Positions 39,396 to 47,329 of a stretch of DNA of 64,000 nt are shown here, in pieces (the stretch's first letter is position 1; every line of letters begins with the position of its first letter). The DNA comes from a virus. Below the pieces are notes generated by a model that saw only the letters and a list, made by a program, of their open reading frames with translations, was not told where the DNA came from and made no database searches. The DNA is taken from the IMG/VR virus record IMGVR_UViG_3300046488_000208, positions 1-64,000 of that record. One strand, 5' to 3'. A program made the translations under genes and the position numbers.

Positions 39396-39575
39396 TGGGG
39401 ATAGGAGGACTCGAACCTGCCAAAAGCTAATCACATCGGTTATCACATAATAACATACATGCGGTAGTACTCACACATGCATCTTTTCCGCTTCCCCTCT
39501 GTGACTTTGTTGTACACCTTGCTTCTTTCTCCTGACAAAACATCAGGCAACTTTACCAATTTGTTCATATCCCCG
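39396..39575 (-). ncRNA. tRNA-like RNA with a large insertion (about 180 nt)
   Basis: Read on the minus strand: acceptor GGGGATA / TATCCCC, a D-arm with the usual ATTGGTAAA loop, an anticodon-like arm CCTGA-TGTTTTG-TCAGG, about 107 nt of extra sequence, then a T-arm with TTCGAGT and discriminator A followed by CA. The extra segment lies where a variable arm should be. An interrupted tRNA or a tmRNA-like molecule are possible; no tag-peptide frame ending in ALAA is visible. Confidence 0.5.
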
Positions 39576-39735
39576 TAAATTCAAAGAACAAGAAACAATC
39601 AGATGGCTGTCTAACACCACGACCTTTGGCTGCTACAATTTATACGTGTGCCCCACATGGTTACTCGGTCACTGTCATTTCTCTGACTGTTTCAATTTCG
39701 TTATACGTAGAACTACTTTAAAATGTTACAAAAAA

Positions 39736-40059
39736 TCAGACTTTTTTTAATTTAAATTGAAAATGTCTTTCATCCCTATCAGCATATGTACTGGTTTCTA
39801 TGCACTTAACATCGAAATCTGAACGTACACCAAAAAATAATAATCCGACTTTTTCGGGTAGAGGCTTGGGATATTCGGTAACTATACTGAAATCAATACC
39901 GCCACCAATTCCCGACCCCACAACCTTAAAATCTTCGTCTTCCATTAATTCTAATGCAAGACAGAGTTCTTCATATAATTCTATCTCATCTTTAGTTCCA
40001 AGTTTATGCTTAATTGCTGTTTCAACCACAAACATTCTATCATCATCTACATCAAACAT
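39736..40059 (-). CDS. Unknown acidic protein (107 aa)
   Basis: MFDVDDDRMFVVETAIKHKL, LYEELCLALELMEDEDFKVV, a Gly-rich GSGIGGGIDFSIV and a basic C-terminal strand. Alone on the minus strand upstream of the tRNA-like RNA. No family recognised. Confidence 0.55.
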   Translation of the reverse strand: MFDVDDDRMFVVETAIKHKLGTKDEIELYEELCLALELMEDEDFKVVGSGIGGGIDFSIVTEYPKPLPEKVGLLFFGVRSDFDVKCIETSTYADRDERHFQFKLKKV

Positions 40060-40171
40060 TGTTTTAATTATTGCCTAACAAATGTAGTAAATTCAAACGA
40101 CATTTCATAATATTTTATGATAAATTATAATTTAAAAGTATTTATGTATTGAATAACAGGTATTTGTAAAA

Positions 40172-40465
40172 ATGACAATGCCTATGACAGAAATAGTACG
40201 TAAAGATATTAAGGATACTTTCATCCTGTTTTTTGCACAAATGCTATCGTTTGCAATCATTACCATAAATTATCGAGCCATTGCCCAAGCAAGTTATATG
40301 TGGTCAGTTTTAACAGATGTAGTTGTTGCAGGATTATCATATTTTGTGGTAAGAAGAATAGCAAAATCTAAAGACAGTATAATGCAATGGATAGGTTTTA
40401 CAATTGGTAGTGCAACTGGAACTGCAATTGGTATATGGCTTTCAAAATTAATTCTCAGCTATTAA
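40172..40465 (+). CDS. Two- to three-span membrane protein (97 aa)
   Basis: Hydrophobic segments at about 16-35 (FILFFAQMLSFAIITI), 45-62 (VLTDVVVAGLSYFVV) and 72-95 (IGFTIGSATGTAIGIWL). The size and topology would suit a holin-like or small integral membrane protein; no lysis genes are nearby. GTATTTATGTATTG precedes it by about 20 nt. Confidence 0.6.
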   Translation: MTMPMTEIVRKDIKDTFILFFAQMLSFAIITINYRAIAQASYMWSVLTDVVVAGLSYFVVRRIAKSKDSIMQWIGFTIGSATGTAIGIWLSKLILSY

Positions 40466-40507
40466 GCATCACTTTTTATTTATATCAGTCTTTAGTATAA
40501 ATAAACA

Positions 40508-40735
40508 ATGGCTACATTAATGAAAACTAAAAAGAGAGTAATCGCAGGAGTCTGCGGTGGAATCGCAAAATGGATTGACCCAGAAATCAATCCATTGGGA
40601 ATAAGACTATTATGGTTCTTCTTGGGATTATTTCACCCGATTTTTATGCTGTTAATATACATATTTTTAGCAGCAACATTGCGAACTGAACTATCAATCT
40701 TTCCAGAAGAAAAACAAACTACAAAGGGCGAGTAA
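40508..40735 (+). CDS. PspC-domain membrane protein (75 aa)
   Basis: KRVIAGVCGGIAKWIDPEIN followed by RLLWFFLGLFHPIFMLLIYI is the PspC signature: an amphipathic basic segment then membrane-spanning helices. Host PspC proteins act in the envelope-stress (phage-shock) response. The phage copy may buffer membrane stress or interfere with that response (inference). The stop lies inside a terminator hairpin. Confidence 0.85.
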   Translation: MATLMKTKKRVIAGVCGGIAKWIDPEINPLGIRLLWFFLGLFHPIFMLLIYIFLAATLRTELSIFPEEKQTTKGE

Positions 40736-40748
40736 TCGCCCTTTTTTT
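40723..40748 (+). terminator. Terminator overlapping the PspC stop codon
   Basis: AAAGGGCGA / TCGCCCTTT with T-tract; the TAA stop forms the loop. Confidence 0.9.
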
Positions 40749-40760
40749 GAAATTTTGACA

Positions 40761-40774
40761 GTATTTATGCTAAA
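40761..40774 (+). promoter_or_regulatory. GTATTTA motif copy
   Basis: GTATTTATgcTAAA, 8 nt before the ATG at 40783. Confidence 0.5.
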
Positions 40775-40782
40775 ATATCTGG

Positions 40783-41058
40783 ATGAAAAGCATTAAGGTA
40801 ATAATTAGTGAAGAAGTACTTGGTATGATGAAAGAATCCAATGAATCTCAAGAACTTCTTGGAATACCACAACTTGCACAAATAATCGCAAATTTAAATG
40901 GCGAAGAAGGTACTGATGGTCCATATTATGAAGGTTCATTAGATACACTGACAAAAGCGTTTCGCTATGGTGGTGATGAAGCAGTACAAAAAGAATTTAA
41001 GAATAATACAAATAAAGACCTTAGAGTTGCAATTAAAGGCAAATATTTTATGAATTAA
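40783..41058 (+). CDS. Small leader-bearing protein (91 aa)
   Basis: MKSIKVIISEEVLGMMKESN matches the II-x-E-E leader family; MKE-S resembles a prohead-protease-type site. The remainder (LGIPQLAQIIANLNGEEG, AFRYGGDEAVQKEFKN) is helical and unrecognised. Confidence 0.55.
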   Translation: MKSIKVIISEEVLGMMKESNESQELLGIPQLAQIIANLNGEEGTDGPYYEGSLDTLTKAFRYGGDEAVQKEFKNNTNKDLRVAIKGKYFMN

Positions 41059-41245
41059 TAATTTGGAAGAATAACCTGCTCTTTTCCCAACCAATATATC
41101 AAACTGTTCTTCGAACAACACCTTGTCCATAGCCATAAATAACAATATTTTTTATAAATGCTTTTATTGGCAACTAATTTACTTGCTTATCTAATTTTAA
41201 TGGTTTATATTTGTCGTAAAATAATTTTATTTAAAAAACAAACAC

Positions 41246-41533
41246 ATGAACGACTCAGCAAACGCACAGTCACCAAAAGGAACAACAGAAACTGAAAGAG
41301 TACTATCAACTTTTGATTATAAACTTGAAGCACTCGATAAAATCGCTGGAACAATTGTTAATCAAATAACTGCTTTGAGCGATTTTGACCAACTTAAAGC
41401 CGAAGCAACTGATGCAAGAAAACAAGTACAGGGCGGTAATTTTATTGGTGAATTAGACATAAGAATTGAAAAACTACAAAAACTTGTAGAGGCTTATGAT
41501 TCAATTCGTTACAATCTTGAAAGACTTGTATAA
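41246..41533 (+). CDS. Helical protein (95 aa), paralogue of the gene at 43356
   Basis: LSTFDYKLEALDKIAGTIVN and GGNFIGELDIRIEKLQKLVE; predicted coiled coil of about three helices. The gene on the other side of the IS200/IS605 element has the same length and the same GG-F-(I/V)-G-(E/D)-x-x-x-R-I pattern. TTTATATTTGTCGTAA with TAnnTTTG lies about 40 nt upstream. Confidence 0.6.
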   Translation: MNDSANAQSPKGTTETERVLSTFDYKLEALDKIAGTIVNQITALSDFDQLKAEATDARKQVQGGNFIGELDIRIEKLQKLVEAYDSIRYNLERLV

Positions 41534-41603
41534 TATAATTTTATAAAACGGAGCGTAAAACCCATCCATCGTTTTTACGTGGGTGGGATGTAAGCGACAA
41601 ACG

Positions 41604-42014
41604 TTAACCTTGTGAAAGAATATACTCACGAATAGTATCAGGAGATGCTTCGCCAATAGAGCAAACAAAATAACCATCTGACCAAAGTAACTTCTGATAC
41701 CAATATTGCTTACGAAGCGTAGATGGGTGTAATAACCATATTTGCCTAGTAGATTCTTGTTTAAGCCTACGAACTATTTGAGCAATAGACAAACGTGGAA
41801 TGTAACGAATTAAGAAATGAACGTGGTCTTGGTCTGTTTCCATAACCTCAATTTCAAAATCAGAACTATTAGCAATGGATTGAAAGATTTGCTTAATATC
41901 ATCATTTAACTGACCAATTAACATTGGTTTACGATATTTACAAACAAAGATTAAATGACACATTAAGTAGTGTTTTGAACGATTTGTGCTGATGTAATTA
42001 GATTTTTTAGACAT
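41604..42014 (-). CDS. tnpA: IS200/IS605 transposase TnpA, Y1 HUH family (136 aa)
   Basis: Single-strand DNA transposase. The HUH motif is DQDHVHFLI (H64, H66), and the catalytic tyrosine is in IREYILSQG (Y131). Length matches the family (about 130-150 aa). HLIFVCKYRKP near residue 20 is a further family marker. Divergent from tnpB with 118 nt between starts, which hold a TATTTTTG -7 box. Expected to act as a dimer on the end hairpins. Confidence 0.95.
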   Translation of the reverse strand: MSKKSNYISTNRSKHYLMCHLIFVCKYRKPMLIGQLNDDIKQIFQSIANSSDFEIEVMETDQDHVHFLIRYIPRLSIAQIVRRLKQESTRQIWLLHPSTLRKQYWYQKLLWSDGYFVCSIGEASPDTIREYILSQG

Positions 42015-42132
42015 AGTAGCGAAATTTTTTTGTGAATGTTTCTCAAAATGAATGGAAATATTTACAAAAAAATGTAGCGGATTTACAAAAAAGCATTATT
42101 TTTGCATAAATCAAAACTATTTAATAGTAAGA

Positions 42133-43335
42133 ATGAAGACAATATTTCGGACATATCAATTTGAATTAATGCCAAACCAAGAGCAGAAAACGCTGTTGGA
42201 TAAGCATTTTGGATGTATCCGATTTGTCTATAATCATTTTCTAAATGAGCGTAAAGAGCAATACCAAGTAGACAAGAAGTCTGATAATTACTACACACAG
42301 GCAGCAACACTAACAGAATTAAAGAAAAAAGATGAAACTATTTGGCTTAAAGAAGTTAATAGTCAATCTTTACAATTTGCTTTAAGATGTTTGGATACTG
42401 CTTATGTGAACTTCTTTCGTGGTAACGCTAAATTTCCAAGATTTAAGTCAAGAAAAAAGAAGAATACGTTTACGGTCCCACAATTCGCCAAATTGGAAGA
42501 TGGTAGATTTTACGCACCAAAGTTTAAAGAAGGAATAAAAGTTAATGTTCATCGTGAAGTAAAAGGCGAAATAGGAAAATGCACTTTAAGCAAAACACCA
42601 ACAGGTAAATATTTTGTGTCTATTCTTTCCGAAGAACAGTATCAACCAAAAGAAAAGACTGGTGCTGTATGTGGAATTGACTTAGGATTAAAAGACTTTG
42701 CAATAACATCTGATGGAGTTAAATTCAAGAATAACAAATATACAAAGCGATATGAAAGAAAGTTAGCGAAAGCACAAAAACATCTTTCTCGTAAAACAAA
42801 AGGTAGTACTTCGTTTGAAAAACAAAGACGAAAAACAGCCTTAATTCACGAGAAGATAACCAACTCACGAATGGATAACTTACACAAGGTATCTCACAAA
42901 TTGGTAACTGATTATGATATAATCGCATTAGAAGATTTAAATGTGAAGGGAATGGTTAAAAACCATAAACTTGCAAAGCACATATCAGATGCCAGTTGGG
43001 GGACTTTTGTAAGATTGTTGGAATATAAAGCAGATTGGAATGACAAACAGATTGTTAAAATCAATCGATGGTATCCATCAAGTAAAACCTGTTGTGAGTG
43101 TGGTTGGATAAATCAAGAATTAAATCTTTCAATAAGAGAATGGACTTGTAAAAACGGACACGTATTAGACCGTGATTTAAACGCTGCAAAAAACATTCTT
43201 AAAGAAGGATTGAAAATATTAAACTCGGCAGGAACTGTCGAAAACACGGGTGGAGACTCAAATAAGACTTCTGTAAAGAAGCACAAGTCCGTGAAACCCG
43301 AAGCCCATCCCATCGCCTTTGGCGTGGGTGGGTAG
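42133..43335 (+). CDS. tnpB: TnpB RNA-guided nuclease of the IS605 element (400 aa)
   Basis: RuvC residues are present: Asp in CGIDLGLKDFAI, Glu in IIALEDLNVKGM and Asp in HVLDRDLNAAKN. A zinc finger CCECG...CKNGH sits between the last two blocks, with His replacing the usual final Cys. The N-terminus MKTIFRTYQFELMPNQEQ is typical, which fixes the start at 42133. The right-end hairpin overlaps the 3' end of the gene, where the guide (omega) RNA would be produced. Confidence 0.93.
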   Translation: MKTIFRTYQFELMPNQEQKTLLDKHFGCIRFVYNHFLNERKEQYQVDKKSDNYYTQAATLTELKKKDETIWLKEVNSQSLQFALRCLDTAYVNFFRGNAKFPRFKSRKKKNTFTVPQFAKLEDGRFYAPKFKEGIKVNVHREVKGEIGKCTLSKTPTGKYFVSILSEEQYQPKEKTGAVCGIDLGLKDFAITSDGVKFKNNKYTKRYERKLAKAQKHLSRKTKGSTSFEKQRRKTALIHEKITNSRMDNLHKVSHKLVTDYDIIALEDLNVKGMVKNHKLAKHISDASWGTFVRLLEYKADWNDKQIVKINRWYPSSKTCCECGWINQELNLSIREWTCKNGHVLDRDLNAAKNILKEGLKILNSAGTVENTGGDSNKTSVKKHKSVKPEAHPIAFGVGG

Positions 43336-43340
43336 TTCAC
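43200..43340 (+). ncRNA. Candidate omega RNA of tnpB
   Basis: In IS605-type elements the guide RNA overlaps the tnpB 3' end and the right terminal hairpin. Here the hairpin at 43304-43332 would be its scaffold end, with flanking phage sequence after about 43340 as guide. Based on family knowledge; no transcript evidence. Confidence 0.4.
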
Positions 43341-43355
43341 TTAAAATCAAAACAA

Positions 43356-43643
43356 ATGTACGAAAGCAACAAAGGCGAAACAGATAAACAAACGTCTGAA
43401 TTTGAAAAACTTTTGAATTCACTTGATTCAGCACTTGCCAGACAAGATGTAATAATCTCAGACATAAAAATAAGAGTAAACACTATGATAGAACCACAAA
43501 AAAGTCCCGTTGAATGTGATTCTGAAAAAGAATTAAGTGCAGGTGGATTTGTCGGTGATGTTCATGCAAGGATTTCAAGAATTCTTGACCACAATAAAGG
43601 ACTTGAAGAAATTAATGACATATTACTAAGAGTTGTAGGATAA
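43356..43643 (+). CDS. Helical protein (95 aa), paralogue of the gene at 41246
   Basis: FEKLLNSLDSALARQDVIIS and GGFVGDVHARISRILDHNKG align with the earlier copy. Lies directly after the right end of the IS element and one base overlaps the next gene. Likely the second of a tandem pair that the element split. Confidence 0.6.
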   Translation: MYESNKGETDKQTSEFEKLLNSLDSALARQDVIISDIKIRVNTMIEPQKSPVECDSEKELSAGGFVGDVHARISRILDHNKGLEEINDILLRVVG

Positions 43644-43843
43644 TGGAAAGTCCAGAAGTAAAAAAAGAAAAATTAGTTACACAACTAATTGCAGTAGCCA
43701 ATAAAATTAGTGGTGAAAATCGCATTGGATTAGCAGACCATGTAATTGTGCCGGATAAAAATATTGAAGCAATCGCAAGAAAGTTCAATATCAGTGTTGA
43801 AGAAGCGCAAGAAATGCTCAGAGAATATTTCAGACCCAAATAA
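43643..43843 (+). CDS. Small helical protein (66 aa)
   Basis: VKKEKLVTQLIAVANKISGE, then an HTH-like IEAIARKFNISVEEAQEMLR near the C-terminus. DNA binding is possible. Start shares a base with the preceding stop. Confidence 0.6.
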   Translation: MESPEVKKEKLVTQLIAVANKISGENRIGLADHVIVPDKNIEAIARKFNISVEEAQEMLREYFRPK

Positions 43844-43844
43844 T

Positions 43845-44012
43845 ATGGAAGCCAAAAAGAAATACATATACGTAACCTACGACCCACTGTATGAGGAAGT
43901 AATCTGTGCTCACGAAAAACCTAATAGTGATTGTAAGGTCTGTAGAAAACGTGAGTATCAAAAACGTAATGTATATCAGTTGTGTCAAAAAAAATTAGTA
44001 TTGAAGCCATGA
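43845..44012 (+). CDS. Small Cys-containing protein (55 aa)
   Basis: MEAKKKYIYVTYDPLYEEVI, then CAHEKPNSDCKVC, a possible zinc site, and a basic tail. Overlaps the next gene by four bases (ATGA). No family recognised. Confidence 0.55.
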   Translation: MEAKKKYIYVTYDPLYEEVICAHEKPNSDCKVCRKREYQKRNVYQLCQKKLVLKP

Positions 44013-44251
44013 CAGTCTACAAAGCAAAACCTGATACTTGGTTTAAAGAAGGTACAATTGCTGAACTAATTGAAAGTATCTATACCAACAATGGAAAGGA
44101 ATTCGGAATATTCCGGGGAACTTATATTGTTGGCAGTTGTAATCCTCTTGGTTACGATAAATTTTGGTATAAGCAAGGACATAAAGATGACGATGAGGTT
44201 GTAATGAATGAACTTTGTGCTTTTGATGAATTTAAAATTGAAATCGTATGA
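44009..44251 (+). CDS. Unknown protein (80 aa)
   Basis: MTVYKAKPDTWFKEGTIAEL and FGIFRGTYIVGSCNPLGYD suggest a small beta-rich fold. ATG 44009 is preferred to a GTG at 43982 because of the ATGA overlap with the previous stop. Overlaps the next gene by 4 nt. Confidence 0.55.
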   Translation: MTVYKAKPDTWFKEGTIAELIESIYTNNGKEFGIFRGTYIVGSCNPLGYDKFWYKQGHKDDDEVVMNELCAFDEFKIEIV

Positions 44252-44430
44252 TAGAAATGATTGGAATTTGTTTTTTAATTTTTTGCTGTTATATACTTAT
44301 AATAATTAAATGGTTATTATGGATACCATATATGTTTCTCATATTTCCACTTACAGAAAGATTTATGCATGAGTATGAACTGCCCATGTATCCTACTTAC
44401 TGGATTGATGCGTTAAAGGAAAAACTATGA
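44248..44430 (+). CDS. Small membrane protein (60 aa)
   Basis: Nearly all of residues 3-35 are hydrophobic (IGICFLIFCCYILIIIKWLL), giving one or two spans, followed by a soluble tail. Overlapping ATGA junctions on both sides. Confidence 0.6.
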   Translation: MIEMIGICFLIFCCYILIIIKWLLWIPYMFLIFPLTERFMHEYELPMYPTYWIDALKEKL

Positions 44431-44657
44431 AAATAATCGAATTAGACGAAAGTAAATCACAATCATATGATTTATATACTGCCTTAGATAATCTGTTTTA
44501 TCTTTTGGCAGAACGTCTGCCAAATTTCTTTCTTGAGCCAGTAAATCTTGATGGAGAAATATATCACCTACCTAAGTATATTACTAAATTACATTACGAT
44601 AGTATTGACCCACAAACACAGGATTTGATGAACGAACTAAACAAACAATTACAATGA
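44427..44657 (+). CDS. Unknown small protein (76 aa)
   Basis: MKIIELDESKSQSYDLYTAL, then LYYLLAERLPNFFLEP-like hydrophobic helix and an acidic C-terminus. Overlaps neighbours by four bases each. No family recognised. Confidence 0.55.
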   Translation: MKIIELDESKSQSYDLYTALDNLFYLLAERLPNFFLEPVNLDGEIYHLPKYITKLHYDSIDPQTQDLMNELNKQLQ

Positions 44658-45427
44658 ACATAAAAGAAGATTTATATTTGATGTTTCGGGAAACAAGTCG
44701 GGATTACGCTACTTCTATAGTGCCCCGCATTGCCGTTAAAGATGACGAAGTTGAAACAGAAAATGAGCATTGGACCGAAATTCTTGATGCGTATCAAGAA
44801 GGTGTAAAGAACGTTATTGAGTTCATGTTTAATAATTATGACGTTTACAGCAAAGAAAGTTTTGATGACTTAAGAAAAAGAGTAGATGCAATAGTATATT
44901 GCCAATGCCCAGAGCCAGACAGAGAAAGTGGTTATACGTATTGCAATCGTTGTCACAAACATGTTAATTTTAATATTCCTGACCAAGAAGAACTTGAACG
45001 TAAAAATTTACGAGAAAGGGAATATAATAATCTCTGTGCAAGGGCAACATTATATCCCGGCAAAACTATTGATGAAGTAATAAAAATTCTTCAACACCAA
45101 AGAATTGAAATTGCATATAAATCTGTAAACGACATATTATGCAACACCAAACCAATAAATAACAGAGAGACTCGTCAATGGGTAATCAAAATGCTTCAAA
45201 GAAAATTAGATGCGGTTGTTGTCAGATGTGATGAAGAACTTAACTCACCTGAAGTAATTGACCAAAACCTACTTATTGCAGAAGCAATATGGAATAGTGA
45301 TTATTCAAATGAATATCAAATAAAAAAAGTATTGTTGGTCTTCGGTGAAATACAACAGGTAGAAAAATATCAAAGACAGCATTATTTCGACAACGAAACA
45401 TATAAATTTATACAGAAAGGAATATAA
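44654..45427 (+). CDS. Unknown helical protein with zinc cluster (257 aa)
   Basis: An acidic helical N-terminal part is followed by CQCPEPDRESGYTYCNRCHK (about 78-97), a four-cysteine zinc site. Residues 105-257 are helical with LYPGKTIDEVIKILQHQRIE. The largest gene of this overlapping chain. No family recognised. Confidence 0.58.
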   Translation: MNIKEDLYLMFRETSRDYATSIVPRIAVKDDEVETENEHWTEILDAYQEGVKNVIEFMFNNYDVYSKESFDDLRKRVDAIVYCQCPEPDRESGYTYCNRCHKHVNFNIPDQEELERKNLREREYNNLCARATLYPGKTIDEVIKILQHQRIEIAYKSVNDILCNTKPINNRETRQWVIKMLQRKLDAVVVRCDEELNSPEVIDQNLLIAEAIWNSDYSNEYQIKKVLLVFGEIQQVEKYQRQHYFDNETYKFIQKGI

Positions 45428-45429
45428 CA

Positions 45430-45618
45430 ATGGCAGGAAGCAGATACACAAAATCGATACCGGAATTCGTATATTTTATAGACGGGGGTGACGGATGGTT
45501 CGCAGGTCCGTATGTAAAAAATCCTATGAAGGGCAAAAATGCAAATACCGAAGGACTTATAATCTGTAAAGTACAGGTAGTTCCAAGACTTGTCACAAAA
45601 CCAAACAAAATAGAATAA
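45430..45618 (+). CDS. Unknown small protein (62 aa)
   Basis: MAGSRYTKSIPEFVYFIDGG, DGWFAGPYVKNPMKGKNANT and a basic end. Directly upstream of, and abutting, the RNA ligase gene, so probably co-translated with it. Confidence 0.55.
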   Translation: MAGSRYTKSIPEFVYFIDGGDGWFAGPYVKNPMKGKNANTEGLIICKVQVVPRLVTKPNKIE

Positions 45619-46272
45619 ATGAAGCAATACCCAGAAATATTGTACTATGGTGAGAATTGGGGACTGCCTATCTTGGCTTTTGAAAAACTCGATGGCAGTA
45701 ATTTGAGATTTGAATACAATCACAAACGTGGTTTTTATAAATTCGGAACACGTAATACAATGATTGACAGAAATTCAACTCCCTTTGGCTTTGCCATAAA
45801 CTTATTTCTGCAAGACTATGAGAAAAAACTCACAGAAATTTTCAAGAGTAAGAAATACAGAGAATACTTGTCGTTTGTTTGTTTTGCTGAACTTCATGGA
45901 TTTAAATCAGAATTTGGACAACACGATTTCGGAAATGACGTATTTAACATTACGTTGTTTGATGTTAGCGCATATAAACTCGGTTTAATACCCCCACGAC
46001 AGTTTCTACACGACTTTGAAGAGGTAGGCATACCGAAACTCGTCTATGACGGAAACTTGAACAGAGAGTTCGTAAACAGGGTTAAAACGAACGAATTCTC
46101 CTTGCAGGAAGGCGTAGTTTGTAAAGGCGTAGTTCCAAGAAGGAAATCCGGAGAAAATCTTTACTATTGTAAAATTAAAACTGACGGTTGGTTTGAGAGA
46201 CTACGTAATCGTAGACCAGACTTATACAGCAATGAAGCTAAACAATTAATTCACGATACTCATGGAGAATAA
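45619..46272 (+). CDS. RNA ligase, Rnl2/DraRnl-like (217 aa)
   Basis: All nucleotidyltransferase motifs are readable: motif I EKLDGSNLRF with lysine 23 as the adenylylated residue, FVCFAELHG (motif IIIa), EGVVCKG (motif IV) and YYCKIKT (motif V). Compact length suggests only the catalytic domain. It should seal RNA ends, for example tRNAs cut by host anticodon nucleases, as in T4. That would fit the tRNA genes elsewhere in the window. Confidence 0.88.
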   Translation: MKQYPEILYYGENWGLPILAFEKLDGSNLRFEYNHKRGFYKFGTRNTMIDRNSTPFGFAINLFLQDYEKKLTEIFKSKKYREYLSFVCFAELHGFKSEFGQHDFGNDVFNITLFDVSAYKLGLIPPRQFLHDFEEVGIPKLVYDGNLNREFVNRVKTNEFSLQEGVVCKGVVPRRKSGENLYYCKIKTDGWFERLRNRRPDLYSNEAKQLIHDTHGE

Positions 46273-46441
46273 AAAACCAATATCAGACGAAGAACTCCAA
46301 AGACTTGCCGATTGGCTTAAGTCCGATGAAGGCAGAAAAAAAATTCGTGAATCCCAGGAAACTGCAGATGAAGTCTGTAAAATAATTGATTCAATGAATG
46401 ATATTAACCCCGAAATACTTACAACACCATTTGACATATAA
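46262..46441 (+). CDS. Unknown small acidic protein (59 aa)
   Basis: MENKKPISDEELQRLADWLK, helical and charged. Overlaps the RNA ligase gene by 11 nt and is followed two bases later by the next ATG. No family recognised. Confidence 0.55.
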   Translation: MENKKPISDEELQRLADWLKSDEGRKKIRESQETADEVCKIIDSMNDINPEILTTPFDI

Positions 46442-46443
46442 TT

Positions 46444-46710
46444 ATGGAAACAAAAGATTACATGCTTGGATTTCTCAAGCAAGAAGCAAATACGACTTTC
46501 GTTGAAGAAATAACAGATATACGAGTAAAAGATTGTGACGATGACCACGGACCAATGGGAAAACATTATGTGGTAACCCTCAAAATTCGTGTACCAGACT
46601 TTACTCTCACTACAGGCAATCAAACTAAAATAGTTAAAACAAAATGTCTTGTAGACGTAAAGCAATTTAATCATTTTGTAGAAAAACATAAAGCAATAAT
46701 TTGGCTATGA
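46444..46710 (+). CDS. Unknown protein (88 aa)
   Basis: METKDYMLGFLKQEANTTFV, then strands HYVVTLKIRVPDFTLTT and a helical end. Overlaps the next gene by 4 nt. Confidence 0.55.
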   Translation: METKDYMLGFLKQEANTTFVEEITDIRVKDCDDDHGPMGKHYVVTLKIRVPDFTLTTGNQTKIVKTKCLVDVKQFNHFVEKHKAIIWL

Positions 46711-46961
46711 GAAATGCAACAATAATAACATGCAATAGTGCAGGTGTCATTTCAGCAGGAATGGTTTGGCACGATGAAACCGATGAAAATGAAGTCATTC
46801 AACTGACCATCGGAGAATATGAATATGATTTTGATAATGAAGGCAAACTATTAAACACTAAAGGAGTTCAGAGTTGCCATGCACCAAGTACTCATATGAG
46901 TTGTGCACAGCCAAGACTTGAAGGTACTTGTATACCAATAAACATTAAAACTGAAGACTAA
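46707..46961 (+). CDS. Unknown protein (84 aa)
   Basis: MRNATIITCNSAGVISAGMV and an acidic VIQLTIGEYEYDFDNEG, then a Cys/His-containing tail (CHAPSTHMSCAQ). ATG 46707 overlaps the preceding stop. No family recognised. Confidence 0.55.
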   Translation: MRNATIITCNSAGVISAGMVWHDETDENEVIQLTIGEYEYDFDNEGKLLNTKGVQSCHAPSTHMSCAQPRLEGTCIPINIKTED

Positions 46962-47329
46962 TGAATATAAAAGAATTACTTCTCGAAGGTTGTAGGATTT
47001 CTTTACCCTACAAAAATGAACCGGAACAATGGGTTGGTGAGACAAAGATTTACATATTCTCTGGCGGTTGTGGCTGTAAACCAAAACTTATTGTCGAAGG
47101 AGATTATTGTAATGGCTATAGAAAAGAATTTGAAGTAGACCAACTTGATGAAGCAATCAAGTACTTCAATGATAATGCTTTTAGTCCAACAAACATTATG
47201 TACAAAATGAGTCCAGCAATGTTAATGGCAACAAAAGACGTTCCTGATATCGATTTGGACGATGAGACAGATTTTAAAATAGTCGAAAAAATAAAATTGA
47301 AACTAATTAAAGACAATGAAAACACTTGA
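46961..47329 (+). CDS. Unknown protein (122 aa)
   Basis: MNIKELLLEGCRISLPYKNE, a glycine/cysteine motif FSGGCGCKPKLIVEGDYCNG that could bind metal, and an acidic helical C-terminal half. Start shares an A with the previous stop; overlaps the next gene by 14 nt. Confidence 0.55.
   Translation: MNIKELLLEGCRISLPYKNEPEQWVGETKIYIFSGGCGCKPKLIVEGDYCNGYRKEFEVDQLDEAIKYFNDNAFSPTNIMYKMSPAMLMATKDVPDIDLDDETDFKIVEKIKLKLIKDNENT

Larger units (their letters stand above)
41545..43340. mobile_element. IS200/IS605-family element with divergent tnpA and tnpB
   Basis: Contains a Y1 transposase gene on minus and a tnpB gene on plus. Both ends carry similar imperfect hairpins: CCCATCC...GTGGGTGGG at 41561-41587 (left) and CCCATCCCA...TGGGTGGG at 43304-43332 (right), as expected for single-strand IS605-type transposition. 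It lies between two paralogous 95-residue genes. Exact ends are approximate because this family makes no target duplication. Both genes look intact, so the element may be active. Confidence 0.85.

Noticed and set aside
39396-39575. tmRNA (ssrA)
   Set aside because: A tRNA-like end with insertion fits loosely, but the length is about half of a tmRNA, an anticodon-like arm is present, and no resume codon with a tag ending in ALAA can be read.
42133-43335. Start of tnpB at the upstream in-frame ATG (42052)
   Set aside because: The extra 27 residues have no family match and would overlap the promoter region; MKTIFRTYQFELMP at 42133 is the usual TnpB start.
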